NCBI GenBank assembly: GCA_963556495.2
Contig: OY747703.1
Location: forward strand, 56,028,296-56,092,295
Direction: 5' to 3'
Length of the DNA: 64,000 nucleotides
Source: Valencia hispanica
Taxonomy: Eukaryota; Chordata; Actinopteri; Cyprinodontiformes; Valenciidae
In this document: in pieces, positions 11,521 through 24,130 of the stretch
How the letters are laid out: each line of letters begins with the position of its first letter
Numbering within the stretch: position 1 is the stretch's first letter
Translations under genes and position numbers: made by a program
Notes under the pieces: generated by a model
Databases searched by the model: none
Told to the model about the DNA's origin: nothing
Seen by the model: the letters and a program-made list of their open reading frames with translations, nothing else

Positions 11521-13018
11521 TTTTCTGCCGGCTGCTCGGTCAGCTTTATTTATCTTCAAGTCATTATTCTCCTTTTTTTAGGGCAAACATATGAAAAATG
11601 TTAAATCTATTTAAGGGGGCGGATAGCTCACTATTTCCTTTTTATCTAACCTACTGGAATCGTTTCTTATTGTTCATGAAGTGTTTATTTATCTTTAAGT
11701 CCTTTATAAATGTAGAATTACCACCATTTTCAGTGTTTTCCCAGAGCAACCTGACTAAACGCTCCACTTTCCAGCTGGGTATTAAGCTACTGGGAGAACT
11801 GTGTTTTTATCAGCTGGATCTAATAGTCAGCTAGTGGGAGCACTCTTGCTCAACTGCTCAGTCTCATGTCACGCCACCGCCTAAATCCTCCAGATCTCCT
11901 CAGAAGGGCTTCAAAGGGGCCTCGGCCACAGAGAAGCAGCCTAGTCACTAAAGGACAGTAAGCGCTCGCTGCACGGCCCTATTAGCCTGTGAGTAGCTAT
12001 GAAATTTAATCATCTTCCCGGAGCCTCCGGGCAACGCTTTATGTCAGGGGTGTGTGTTCCTCACCAACACGCCATGCTAAATAAGAGTGAAAGTGAGGAG
12101 AAAAGCATTGGAGATGATGGATAATAAGTTGCCTTTTTAATAATGATGTCATTTGATCCCAATTCCTTGCATGCAGGCTTTTTTTTGTTTTTATTGGCGA
12201 TTTAAGGTCTTGAAGAAAAGCAGTTTGTGCCACCTGAGTGGGAGCATAGCTATAAACCGCAGCAAATATCAATCAGATCAACATCCTATTTCTGGTTTGG
12301 ATTCTCCTCTTCCTTTTTGTCTTGTGATGGAAACAAACCGCCCCAGTTACAGAGCAGCTGAGCTTCCCTTTGGTTCTCGTTTGTGTGGATCATTCTGCTG
12401 AGACCAAACTTAATGTGTTCCTCAGACAGACCTGTGAGGAGGTGTGTTTAACTGAGCTGTACACGGTGAGGTGAAAAAGAAGAAAAAAGAAAAAAGCTCC
12501 CGAGGTCAGGAATACATTGCTCCATCTGGATTGAGCTGTGAGTGAGTCACACACCTACGCTCCTGACGGACGGTACTACATGGTACTACATGGATGTAGC
12601 CGTGAACTGTCGCTCGAGTGCCGCTACCTCACGTCTGTCCTGCCTCAGCATCTTTCAGCTCGCTCGTTTTGCCTTTACCTCATTGCAGCTACGCCATGTA
12701 ACCAAGGTCGCCTCATCCTGCAGAGCATTCAGATAGTAAAGCAGCTCCTGTCATTCACAAAATAAAACTACACAATCCACATGAATTTCCAATTATTTTT
12801 TAGATGTGGTTGTGTAAAAAGGTTATGAGCAGTCAATATCTTACCATTAATTCATTTCCTGCTCTCGGTTAAGATAATTAGAAACAAGTTTGGGCTGAAA
12901 AGATCAAAGCTGATTTCTGCAAATATTATTTTATAAACCGTTACACTGCTGTTGGTTTAGCAACAAACAGCAAAAAAATAATCTGATGCAGTATTTAGAT
13001 GGTATACTGGTTCCAGCA

Positions 13019-13305
13019 GCGATGCACCGATCGGGCTTTTACTGGCAGATGCAGATTTTCTTTTGAAGGCAATGACACACATTTTAATTCAACAATTAAA
13101 TTTACCCAAAAAGTCATTATTTATCCTTATTTTTATTCTACAACTGAAAATGAAAGTTTTATCTCCATCGATGGGCCTAAACCTTATCTGATTTTTACGA
13201 AACTCAAAGAAGATGGACCAAAAAAGTTTAATGTATTAAAATGTTTTTAGAAAATCTATAAATAAGGGATCTGATCAGGGGTCAGAGCCGATCAAAGGAA
13301 AATTG
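13019..13305 (+). repeat. GATGCACCGATC MITE-like repeat
   Basis: The left side reads GCGATGCACCGATCGGGC, and the right side carries AGAGCCGATCAAAGGAAAAT. Together they look like the inverted ends of a small DNA-transposon relic. A related AATCGGCATCGATCATG-type end is found near 13840, and GGCCAATTTTCCTTTGATCG at 13640 is close to the inverse of the right end. Confidence 0.45.
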
Positions 13306-13619
13306 TCCAGTTTCAAACATTGGGTTTAGGTAAACACTGTTTTAGTTGTTGTTTTTTTACGTTTTTTACACTGCTAGGTGGGGCTTGTTAGACCAAATGA
13401 TTCATCCTCTGATGCAGAAGTGACATGGCTCACATGAGGTGGTAGGAACGTTTTTGAGACTCCAGTTGTTTTTGGAAATAATAATAATAAAAACTAATTA
13501 ATAGAAAAAACACCTTATGAGTGCATCACATAATGTAGGCCAAGTATAACATAAGAGTGACTACTAGCTCTCTCTGTGGAGAAGAGCTTGGAGCTACAGT
13601 AGAGGTACGCCAATCCATG

Positions 13620-13860
13620 GGCAAGAAATCAGAATTGGCCAATTTTCCTTTGATCGTGACCAACGGTATGTTTGACTGTAGCAAAAATCGAGTAAACACG
13701 AGGGAAATAGCTTTATTTCATAAATGGGAATAATTGTTATTCATTAATTTTCTACAAAATAGTTACTCTAAAACATTTTAGTGTGTAGAAAAAAAAATCG
13801 GACTCAATTAAATTGGAAATAAAGAAAACTGGAAATCGGCATCGATCATGAAAAGGACAA
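13620..13860 (-). repeat. second GATCG-type MITE-like relic
   Basis: The left edge TTTTCCTTTGATCGTGACC mirrors the right edge of 13019-13305. The right edge AATCGGCATCGATCATG mirrors its left edge. This suggests an inverted related copy about 600 bp away. Boundaries are approximate. Confidence 0.4.
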
Positions 13861-16800
13861 CCTGTAGTTCTGTGGTTTTGAGGTGTTGGGTGTTTCTTGC
13901 ATTTACGTTTATCCACTTTATTATTTATTTACTTACTGCGGATAAATTTACTTACTGCATCTAACAGCTCTACAGAACCCGAATCAGGAGAATCCAAACT
14001 GGTCTTTTAGGCATTAAACAGGAGAAAGTATCAGCTTTCTGCTGACAGTCAGTTATCAAAACAATCATACCTTAAATATTAAAGCCAGAAAAAATTAAAG
14101 GCCAGACCCTGCTGTTAGTTTTGAGCCTTAAACTGCTCTCATGTTCTGCTGGATTCAAGTTGGATCCGAGACAACACCTGAGCAACACAAGTATGTTCAT
14201 TAAGCGGCAGACCTCCTCTCCCTACACTCTGGTTGCAACCCCTCGCCCTTCATCCTGTTCTCCTCCTCCTCCTCTCCTCGGTTGCTTCCAGAAAGCCCCT
14301 TGGCCAACATGCACCAGATGCCCCCCTCGCACCGCCTGACTCCAGAGCTTGTCACCGCTCACTCCTCTGCTCCACGCCGACAGATGGAATAGCAATCAGC
14401 GTGAGTCTCTGTCTCAGCTACCGTCTCCCACACTCCTCACCAGCTATTTTGTCTTCCTCTCTCTCATCCCTCACAGAACAGAGTAATAGGAGCGTGAGTG
14501 GAGAGCCAACATGTGGGCCGGGGCCCAGGCTTTCCTGAGCGACGTTCTCCGTAATGTTCTGTCCTTGTAGAACATTGGGCCGCCTCTCTTTTATGAGATG
14601 CGGTTTCTGGGACTCCATGCGGCTTCCAGGAGGCCCAGATGGAACCGCTAACGGCCCCCACCGCCGCCGTGCAACCACACGCACGCATGTACATACTGTA
14701 ACGCACACAAACAGACCCAAACCCTAATTGCACACACACTCGCAGGAATGCTTATTCAAGCTATCGAGGCGCACACAGGCGGCCGCAAAATCACACTCAT
14801 CCACCCCAACGGTTCGCAGACGGGGGGCTTTGTCTGAGCTCTGTTTTAGGTTAATGACACAGTAAAAAGATTCTCAGGTTTTCTTATTTATTTGCCTTTC
14901 TTGCTGTTGTTTCTGCAGCCAGATAAAGAGGAAGGGGGTGGTACTGCAGGGCTGCAGGAGGGCTGCAACCCTTTTCCTATCCCCCCCCCCCTTAAATTTT
15001 AACTGTAATGTTGTACATGTGTACTTACACATGTGGAATATTGGGTGTAATTACGTGGATTAGGGTACTGGCGTGTTTGTGTAGGACAGGAAACCATTTC
15101 CACTCGCAGGTGGGCCTCAGTAAAGGTAAAACTCTGTGTCTCTGTTGTGGCTTAGATGAGTATTTATTGAGTTAGAGCCACATTTCTCTACATTTCTGTC
15201 ATCTTTTTTTTCCCCCTTTCTTTCGCCGCCGGCCCCCCTCCCCACAAACACACACACATTTCTTGTCTCACATTTTGTCAGCTGTGAAGGTCGCCGTATC
15301 TCCTGATCCTCGTCTGAGAAACTTCCATTTTAGGTAGTCGGTTTCTGTGTAACAACATTTTTTTTTGGGACAAAATCCCTCCGTCTCCAGTCTCCTCCGT
15401 ACGGCACGGCTGTAACCCCCGACTTTCCTGCTGTCCTCCCGTCCTCCCTCTCCACCCTCCATCACCTTCCCGCTCTCAGAACCTGTTTTATGTTATCACG
15501 ACTTAATGCCTCACCCTGGGAGATGGACGGGGTGAGGCGGGGGGGGGGGGGGTTGGTGAAAGCATTCTGCTACGGTGGAAATTCTTACGTTCATATGGTT
15601 ATGATTTGGTGGGGAGGTCAGCCTCGATTTTTGCTGGAAGGCTGACGGTTGGCTCTGCACTGGCCATCCTGGGCTCCAAAAACTTCAAAGACCGCCGGTG
15701 TACTTAATCAAGGTGAATCCCCCCCCCCCTTCATGTGCTCACACACACACAGACACTAACACACACACCACTGTCCTCCCTACTGTTTTTTCCCCTTCTT
15801 CCTCCTATTCTCAACCTCTCATTTCTTATTTTTCAAAAAGATGAACCAATGCTATTTAATAAAAAGTAGATTATTGATCCCTATCATTTGGGATACTAAG
15901 CGTATTAAAATTACCAGGATTTTCTTGGTCGACACAATTTCCATTTTTTCTTCAGGTCTGACCTGACGATTTTTTTTTTTTTTTAAAGGACTTTAACTCC
16001 TAAAAAGGTAAATTTGCTACTGCTTTAACTCTAAAATAATTTGGGTTATTCAAAACAATCTATGTTTCAGTATAATTGACACAAAAATTTGTTTTTTAAA
16101 AAGTTTGATATTAAATTTTTTATCTTCTCAAGTTGGCACAAAGTTTGCAAACGGCGTCGCTGCAGAAACTGGAGTACATGGCATCAAAACAGGATGAGCT
16201 CAACGTGAATGAAAAAAATCGATCAAAAGATTGTAAACCCGAAAAATAGACATTGTAAATTTGAAAAATAAGTAAACTAATAAGAATATTTTAAACTTGA
16301 ATTTCAGAAATAACTATAAACCTAAAACCGTAAACAAAGCAAAAAATTACAAAACTGAAAATCAGAATTGATAAAAAAAAAAAAATTATCTAAAACTTTC
16401 AACCTAAGCTGTCTTCAAGTATCATTTTCTCTTTGTTTATTCGTTAAAACTGCTGTTTTACATTTTTAGATTGACAGTATTTTCGTTTCTCTCCCCTTTC
16501 GCTTTCAGCCCTCAGCTTACAGTTTTTATTTAGCCTTTTCGTTTACGGAGTTGAACCTGATTTTACGTGGACCCCATTGGCGACACGCTCTAGGGCTCAG
16601 AGGTTAGGTTGGCGTTATTTCCGCCGAAAACGAAGCGAGCTAATTTCTAACTGCAAAATCCGATACATGATCACATAACTAAACCTACCACAGATCAACG
16701 ATCTCCGTCATGACGTCAACTTAAAATCTGTCAATCACGTCCTAGGCTGAAAAAGTCTGGTATTAAACAACCAGAACCCTAATCTTCATTTGGAAGAACC

Positions 16801-17599
16801 ACTTACCTTCAAGAAAACTGATTTTACACAAAACAGTATCGAGTTCTTGGTGTTTGTATCAAATAAGACATTTTTGAATGCATTCATCCATGTGATACAA
16901 GCCCAGTTTTATCAAACACAAAAATCTGCATCAGTGTACTTCCTGTTTGTTGACGTGTTAACGGACTGAAAATTATTGGAGTTGTTAGTTTTGATGAATA
17001 AGGTGGAAGAAAATATGATTTTTCAATATTCGACGTGCAGCTCATCTACCAGAGCCAATCAAAGAGAAATCGACCTATTCTGATTTGTGGATTGCTAATT
17101 AAAACCTCCTTTTACACCTGAATATTTAACCTTCATTGTAAGAAGCTAAAAGCAGCCCAGCCCTGTTTGCAGAAGAGGTAACTTTCTTCCCTGTCACTCC
17201 TCTCACGTCTTACAAAGCTCGTATGAAGCTCCTTACACAGGTCCTGACCATGCCAAATCCTCTGCCGCTCACCCCTCGATCCAGAACTCAAGCCTCAAAT
17301 GAATTCAAGCTGAAGAAGCGAGGTTATGTGCAGGTTAGATCGTATGCAGGAATTTGGGGAATAATTCCCTTTATATTGGATTTGGAAAGCAGTCTGAATG
17401 TTACCAACAAGGCCTCGCAAGTTCAGCAGCGAGACTAAATAATAGTGTTAGAATAATGATATGCAGCCATTTTTTTTTCTGGTTTAGAAAGTACATTTCT
17501 GTGTTATCATACAGAGGTTGTGACCACAGTAACTTTGAAAGCAGCACATTTCTTAGACTCCTTAACAGTTTGACTCTTTCTGACTCTGCTTGTTGTTTA

Positions 17600-18010
17600 G
17601 AACTCAGGAGTTTTGGCTTTTTTATATAAATTGTAGATAGACGGCATCAGCCTTTTTCCCTGTAGGATTTAGATTTTGTGGTTTTTGGACCTTTTCTCTG
17701 CTCAGATGTTTTGGATCATCATCCTGACCCATTTTCAGTTTTCTGACAGAGGCCACCAGACTTTTATTTAAAATGTACTGGCATTGGAGAGTTCGTGATG
17801 CCACACACTCCAACAAGGTTCCCAGTGGCTTTGGAAGAGGCACAGGCCCACAGCATCACAAATCCTCCGCCATACTTAACAGGGCACATGAGGTGCTATT
17901 CATCCTTTTTTTCATGCCAGACCCACCTGGATGTCATTCAAGTTAAACTCCAAATAGTATTTAGCAAACTCCATGCCTTTAGATTTGTGATGGCAGGAGT
18001 GAAAATGCCT
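17600..18010 (-). repeat. Tc1-like remnant, second subfamily
   Basis: CACAGCATCACAAATCCTCC followed by GCCATACTTAACAG reads, on the minus strand, as the G-G-G-phe/ser-V-M type transposase signature region of another Tc1-like subfamily. The flanking ATTTTCAGTTTTCTGACAGAG and GGCATTGGAGAGT also fit my memory of it. It is heavily decayed. Confidence 0.5.
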
Positions 18011-18017
18011 CTTTCTG

Positions 18018-18063
18018 CCATCCATCCATCCATCCATCCATCCATCCATCCATCCATCCATCA
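18018..18063. repeat. (CATC)n microsatellite
   Basis: About eleven CATC units. Such runs commonly sit at the edge of the fish LINE-like repeat that follows. Confidence 0.9.
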
Positions 18064-18240
18064 TCTTGCGGGTAACCCGCGGTCAGGTTGTAGGGGCCAC
18101 CAGAAAGACCCAGCCTTCCCTCTCCCCAGCCACTTGGGCCAGCTTCCCCAGAGGAAATCCCAAGTAGTTCACAGGCTAGCCGATAAACATGAGGTCCGTT
18201 TTCCACTATTGGAACTTCACAGTATCCTTGTGTCTCCATT
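18064..18240. repeat. LINE-like teleost repeat after (CATC)n
   Basis: The order GGGTAACCCGCGGTCAGG, CCAGCCTTCCCTCTCCCCAG, CCAGAGGAAATCCCAAG, CACAGGCTAGCCG matches a common fish repeat with the wording CAGACTTCCCTCTCCCC and TCCCAGGCCAGCC. It is diverged. The class is from memory. Confidence 0.45.
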
Positions 18241-18625
18241 TCACTGGGCCGGCCCTGGAGCCTTGGGATGTGTACTCAGAAATTGCCCGGTAGAGTTGCT
18301 GGGCAGGACTTGTGGTTAAGTCACGCTGATTGGTTGTAACTCAGAGGGAAATGATATCGGCAGACGTCACCCAAACAACCGGCTTTTGTAATAAGAAGAG
18401 TTGCTGGCAAAGCAGTTGATAACAACATAGCAAATAGAAACCAATGGACCAAGGACCAATGCTGAATGGAGACACTGCGGCTGAGAGGACCAGGTCAACA
18501 GATTTACCCCGACAGATGAAGATCTGCGACAATTACCCTGAAGTTCCGATAGTGGTAACGCGGCTATTTTCCCTTCAGTGTGTCCAGGCTCCCCAAAAAA
18601 CTGATTTGTGTGTAGAAGGTATCTA

Positions 18626-18669
18626 ATGGTTGTTATCAAGACTTTGATATTAAAACTTTGATAACAACC
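18626..18669. repeat. inverted repeat (hairpin)
   Basis: GGTTGTTATCAA and TTGATAACAACC are perfect 12-bp arms around an 18-bp loop that itself contains TTTGATATTAAA. No element ends are evident nearby; 18670-19370 has nothing else recognisable. Confidence 0.7.
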
Positions 18670-19373
18670 CCACGCAGCCTCATTGCCACGGTTCCAATTG
18701 CTCAAAAGATAAATAACACTCTGACTGAAGGACTATCAACACACATCTGCCTTACTTTAATGGCATGTTCTCTGATCTTTCCCAGTTTGAAGAATGGTAA
18801 AGCTAAATTGGCCTCTTTGTTGTTTCACATTAATATCTAACAGAAAAATAAAATCATGGATTATTAAAAGTTCACAGAACAACTTTTAAAAAGTACATTT
18901 TATAAAATATTTTTTTCTTAAAGTTGGATTTTCTTTCTCCCAGTTTCGTCCAATAAATGATGAATTTCCATTGGGCTGTTACATCCACTCCTTTACCAGA
19001 GGTGTCATTTAAAGTAGTGACTGCTTCTGCAGGTCTGTTCTATTGAATGGGTGAAAAATCTACTGATTTCATTGGATTTTGAAGTTATCGTGTGATCTGT
19101 TTTATTCTGTGTAATTCTTTTTTTAAATCTAAAAATGCTTTAAATAAACTGATTATGTGCAAGGTAAATTTTTTAATCTTACATCATGACCTCCATGCAG
19201 AAACATGCAGTTGTCCCAGAACTGTGTAAGAGCTGCTTCGGTGAAACCCGATTGGGCAGTGTGCGAGCTGTGCTGCGCAGGGCAAACGTTGGAAGTGAAA
19301 TGATCCGTTTAACATACATGGTCAGGTCCAGAAGCTCCCATGGAACCTCAGGAGGGGTTTTATCAGCTAAGCT

Positions 19374-19394
19374 ACACACACACACACACACACA
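19374..19394. repeat. (AC)n microsatellite
   Basis: Uninterrupted AC run of about 10 units. Confidence 0.95.
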
Positions 19395-19564
19395 GAGTAT
19401 ACCAACGCCACCTTCTCACCCATTTCCCTTGCAAATCCCCGTGATAAGGCCGACTTCAAAGCCGTCTGGCCAATCTGACAGCTTTATGGGGGATGCTGGT
19501 TTGATTCCCTGAGCTTCGTCTCTTCCCATGGCCCACTACCTTACTTTGACACACACACACGCAC

Positions 19565-19804
19565 GTCTTGCTATACTTGTGTTGACATTGTATTGACTTC
19601 CATTGATTTTACTATGCCTAACCCAGACACTTTCCCTAAACCTAACCTTAACCCAAACCTAATTCACTCCATACCTCTAAACCTAACTAGTAGAGTTTAA
19701 TAGCTTGTTAAACATTGTGGGGACCAGAAAAAATGTCCTCACAACTACAAATGTCCTCACAATGCTGATGGCCTCTCAAAGGTTGGTCCTCACAAGTATA
19801 GCTA
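19565..19804. mobile_element. TATACTTGTG-type teleost MITE
   Basis: The left end GCTATACTTGTGTTGACA and right end TGGTCCTCACAAGTATAGC are inverted repeats. The interior has CCTAACCTTAACCCAAACC and GTGGGGACCAG. This is a very common fish MITE, usually flanked by AC microsatellites, as here (19550 and 19812). Confidence 0.7.
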
Positions 19805-19809
19805 CACAT

Positions 19810-19811
<2 letters not shown>

Positions 19812-19840
<29 letters not shown>

Positions 19841-19841
19841 A
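19812..19841. repeat. (AC)n microsatellite
   Basis: Pure AC run immediately right of the MITE at 19565-19804. The following 19843-20260 includes a GGGGACCCTGAG...GGGGGCCCAAAA stretch that looks like another repeat relic but is not assigned. Confidence 0.95.
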
Positions 19842-20269
19842 CTTCCTGTCAGCCTCTGAGTATAAATACTTCATAAAATCCTTCAGTGCTTTTCATTTTC
19901 CCCCTATGCTTTACGGGGACGTCAAGATTAACAGAGCCGCCTCTAGGTTGTATGGGGACCCTGAGAGGAATTCATTTCGGGGGCCCAAAACCCAAAAAGG
20001 TCTTTAACTCACAGATCTATGTGCATGTATTTAGTTTCATTCCAAAGTACCCAAATCTCAGTTTACCATTTCATTTTACCTAAATATTTTCATGAACTAT
20101 GGAGATAACAGTTATTAAAAACAGTTAGGTGCAAATTCAGGTATTTTCAAGACCGAAATGAGAAAAATAAAACAAATAAGTAATATCAATTACAAATTTT
20201 AGGCAGAAGAAACACTTCTCCAATTAATAGTACTTAAAGTAGGTCATGTATGTATATGTTAGAATAGGG

Positions 20270-21019
20270 CAGTGTTTCTCAAACTTTTTTTATCATTCCC
20301 CACTTTGGAGAAAGGAGCATACACAAGCCCCCCATGCTTTTATCGCCCCAACAGAATGGTGACCACGCCTGATTTTTAAAGTGGTTTATTTATTTAAATA
20401 GCCAAGTTAGTCTACAAGTTTTTAAGGGTATAAATGAGTTGGAAAAAGGGGTTGTGCACTGGTATAAAACCGGCTCAGAAATATATGCTGTCAGTAGTTG
20501 CTACATGTAGAACTTCAGCTCACAGTTGGAGAAAACAAAAGTTGTAGTTTTATCAAATTTAAAAAGCTTTCAAAAGTACAAAATGAAAAATAATAATAAA
20601 ATAAATAAAGAGCAAGATACTCATCCCTGTATTTCCTCCGTGGTTGACCGTGTGACTTCTCTAACTGAAACGTTCCCTGATCTTTTTAGATATTTGTACA
20701 TTTTGTAGATGGAATCTCTGATAATGCGGCTACTTCAGCTTATTTTGTTCTGCGGCGATATATTCCAACGTCAAACTCCCAGGCCGATGTTCCAGGTCCC
20801 GGTTCTGTTTACAATGATGATCACAATTGCTCATTTATTTGAGTGTATTTAATTTTGTGAGAGGGGGGAGCTGGTTGATTTAATTTACAGTGCAGTGAAA
20901 CATTAACAATGACAGAATATAGGGGTAAAAATCTATTTAAATCCCATTGATGTCACGCCCCACCTGCAATACCTCTGCGCCCCACTAGTTGGGCTCACCC
21001 CATAGTTTGAGAAACACTG
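20270..21019. mobile_element. non-autonomous hAT element with perfect TSD
   Basis: The left terminus CAGTGTTTCTCAAACT and right terminus AGTTTGAGAAACACTG are perfect inverted repeats. The flanking 8 bp, GAATAGGG at 20262-20269 and GAATAGGG at 21020-21027, are an exact target-site duplication. TIR sequence and 8-bp duplication together are diagnostic of the hAT superfamily. The 750-bp interior has no transposase frame. Confidence 0.92.
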
Positions 21020-21034
21020 GAATAGGGTAAAGTA

Positions 21035-21125
21035 CAAATATTATTTAAGTAAAAGTAAAACGTACAGTGTAGTAAAACTACTCGTGAAAGTAAAGTTTTT
21101 CCAAAGAGTTACTTAAGTAAACGTA
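21035..21125. repeat. AGTAAAAGTA-rich teleost repeat
   Basis: TAAGTAAAAGTAAAACGTA, GAAAGTAAAG and AGAGTTACTTAAGTAAACG form a compact series of AGTAA/TTACT words common in a fish MITE. A related TTACT-rich stretch is at 39690-39775. Confidence 0.45.
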
Positions 21126-21139
21126 AATAGTTACTCCCT

Positions 21140-21300
21140 GACTCTGCCGAACGGTCACGGTTTTGGAATGTGGGAGGAAGCTGGAGTACCCAGAGAGAAC
21201 CCACGCATGAGAAACTCAACGCAGAAAGATCCTAGACCGGGATTGGAACCCAGAACCTTCTTGCTGCATGGCAACAGTGCTACCAGCGGCTCCCTAGGTT
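21140..21300 (+). repeat. common teleost repeat fragment
   Basis: TTTGGAATGTGGGAGGAAGC, TGGAGTACCCAGAGAGAACC and GGGATTGGAACCCAGAACC are typical of a repeat found in most teleost genomes. Copies also occur at 51290-51490 (+) and 10720-10800 (-). Confidence 0.65.
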
Positions 21301-21708
21301 CTATATAATCTGACAAGTGTATTAAACTCTCATTTTTGGGGTTCTGGTCTCAGTTTATTGAGTTGATTCTCATGAATAATTACAGATTATGATCACTGAT
21401 CGTACTAATATAACTAACCTGGAGTCACTTTAACACATTTTCCTACAACTGAAATATAGAAAATAACTTTTAAATCGTGAGTTAGTACGAAGTGTTACAC
21501 GGTAGACCGTACCATTTCACACCTGAAGAACTTGGGTACAAAACAACCCGAAGGTATGGAACAGCGAAGGACCAGGATCCCAGCTCAGACATTAATAAAC
21601 AAGCTTTTTAAATCATGACTCGATTAACATTACTTTTAAATTAGTTGCAAAGTTCATTTTTACCTTGGGCTGGCCCTAATTATTAGAAAAAAGGGAATAT
21701 TCTGAGTT

Positions 21709-22173
21709 TTAAAGGGGCACTATTATGCACATTTCACTTTTTTAATCCTTTTGTGTTGCCATTTAGTCTCTCCAGCCTCTATAAACACTCCAAACCTGAA
21801 TAAAATTCATTCATCCGTTTGTTTGTGCAAATCTTTGCTGTCTTGTGCTTCTTCTACAAGCCGTTTGAAAATGGGCCTTATTGTGACGTCACAACAAGTG
21901 CAATTTGCATAAAACCGCCCCTCACCTATCAAGCTCACCTGTCAAACTCCGCCCACCAAGTTCAATGTGCCATTCTCATGAGTGGCAAACCCTGCAGCCT
22001 AGTAACAAGATGGGTGGGCGTGGTCTGCAACCGCTAATTTGCATAAAAGTGACAGAGCCCTCTAAACAGGTCCTTCTGGAAGGGAATCGAGCTGTAGAGA
22101 TTGCTTTATGTTTTGATTACAGACCATAACCTATTATAAATAGTTTAAAAAGAGGCAAAACATGTCCCCTTTA
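21709..22173 (-). mobile_element. TTAA-ended MITE, copy 3 (inverted)
   Basis: Begins TTAAAGGGGCACTATTATGC and ends CATGTCCCCTTTA. The interior is the reverse complement of copies 1 and 2 (CTTCTACAAGCCGTTTGAAA, GTGACGTCACAA, CTAATTTGCATAAA, TACAGACCATAACCTATTAT). It keeps the middle CCGCCCACC / GTGGGCGTGG segment that copy 2 lost. Confidence 0.78.
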
Positions 22174-23096
22174 TGGAGTTTCCTCCTTAAAGCTGGTTTC
22201 TCTCGCTAAGTGTCCCAGGAGCCTGAATGCAACAAGTTCTCGCTGCTCCCCGGGAGCTTCCCAGAAGAAGTTCCCGTCTTCCAAACCAAAAGTAGGGATC
22301 TACCAGCGTATTATTTGGATTTTTGTGTACCTTAGCTGGGCTCTGTCCTTTTGTTATAATTACCTCCTCAAACTGAATCCCTCTCTTTCTGTCAGTGTCC
22401 GTTGCTCCATGTATCCTTTTCATAAGTTATAATATCCTGTCTTTCCTGTGCTGGCAGGAGGAAATAGCTTCTGAATTCTGAAGTAGCTCGCTGCTGGGGG
22501 GGTTGCAGAGGGCGCCTTGTTGTTGTTGCGGGAAATTGAATTTTACTTCAAGGTCAGCGACACTAATGACTGTGTGGGAAGGTGTTGATCTCGTGCGGCT
22601 CTGGTTTGTCCAGCAGCTTCTTACGGTATCGATCCGGACCGCAGATTCTAGTCCTGCATCGATTGTCATACTGAATTGCTCAGGAGAGCAGTGGAAATTA
22701 CCGGTTTAGTCACCCAGGACTGTTGGCACTCTCTGGGAAGAGTTTCTGTACACACACACACACACATAATTAAAGGTTTCAGATTCAGCACTCAATAAAA
22801 GGAGACAGAACATTTATGAATCCATCTGCTCCCTTCATTATCCCTAAAAAGCAGGAATCTCTCGTACCCACCACCGTTAGTTGTGCTGCTGCCCTACGGT
22901 GTGAGCGAGTGCGTGTCACTTCCCACACAAATGGAAACATTTAGACACCGAAGTGTGTCCTGAGGTGAGAGCTGCAGAAGCTCTCACTCATAAAGTAGCA
23001 GGGAGGCGGCCTGTGGAGGAAATGAGCTCTGCAAACTGGAGGAGGGAGAGGAGCGCGACACACACAGAAAGACCTCACACACAGGCAGGCTGGCAT

Positions 23097-23101
<5 letters not shown>

Positions 23102-23128
<27 letters not shown>
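23102..23128. repeat. (AC)n microsatellite
   Basis: AC run within a short GC-richer stretch (22950-23330) that otherwise holds nothing recognisable. Confidence 0.95.
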
Positions 23129-23354
23129 AAGACGACTCCGGCGGCTGTGCTTTGCACCGCGTCTATCGTAGTCTCCAGCGATGTTTAACTTCCTCTGCGT
23201 CTGCGTGATGCTGCGGCGTCTGGTGAAAGGAGCAGGGATAGGACAGCACCCGCTCTGTGCAGTGATCCGACCCCATCGTGACCCAACACCGAGATTGAGG
23301 CACCTGTACAGCCGCTGGACCAGTTCAGAAACATGAAGGAGCCTTGTCATATTG

Positions 23355-24130
23355 AGGCGCCTTGCAAAAGTATTCACACACCTGGAGCTTTGTTGTTTTT
23401 TTGTTTTTTTTACCGTTTTGTCACATGTAAAAGAAAAAGAAGCACATAATTATGAAGTATGTGGAAAATAATTTCCATAAATCATAACTTGTTGAAAACA
23501 GATTGATTATGAGCCAAATGTGACTTCCTTGAATACAAATAAAACATCTAAAAAGTGTAGAGAACATTCCTATTCGACCCTGTACCACTCAAAATACCCA
23601 GCAGTCGCCTTAAGAAATCTTTTACTCAATAAATAGTCTACATGAGGCCAAAGGAGAATTTTTTGGCATACATGCTGACGTATAACTAGGCTGCTACTTA
23701 TCCTGAACCAGCCCCAACAAAAATACTTTAATATATTTCCCAAAGGGAAATTAAATGTAACATCGATGGTGATGCTGTGGGCAGTCAGTCTTGCAGCGCA
23801 TCTGAAGATGCTTCTGACTGAAAACTGGTGCTGTATGACTGCCTCATGACATGCTAACAGCTCAATTTACAGGCGGCAAAGACGATATTCCACAGCAACA
23901 TGTCGTGGATGACACCATCAGTTGGTGGCAAACTCTGCTAATCCAGCTCATCTGCTTTTGCGTCTTTTCTTTGATTATTTATTTCATTTGTATATATAAA
24001 CCGGTTTGTGGACCTTGGTTTAAATTAAAGTCCTTCCTAATTAAAGGTGGTATGGTATGTAGACTATCTTCATGGTGAAACATGGTGGTGGCAGCATCAT
24101 GGAGGAAGTTCAGCAATTGAAGGGATTCTT
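23355..24130 (+). repeat. Tc1-like element split by a Rex-type fragment
   Basis: The left end CTTGCAAAAGTATTCACACA is the typical terminus of a fish Tc1-like element, followed by TTTTGTCACATG. At 24072 GTGAAACATGGTGGTGGCAG is the transposase signature region in the sense strand. Between them (about 23700-23960) lies the Rex-type copy B described at 1-273, so the LINE inserted into the transposon or a rearrangement joined them. The coding frame is destroyed. Confidence 0.6.
23710..23960 (-). repeat. Rex-type LINE fragment, copy B
   Basis: AATACTTTAATATATTTCCC followed by AAAGGGAAATTAAATG resembles the reverse complement of a Rex-type LINE 3' end. The adjoining sequence matches 1-273 over about 200 bp. 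On the minus strand it has short open runs with stops, consistent with a decayed reverse-transcriptase C-terminus, but I could not confirm that. Confidence 0.5.

Noticed and set aside
19610..19680. CCTAACCTTAACCC series resembling telomere repeats
   Set aside because: It is the normal interior of the TATACTTGTG-type MITE.
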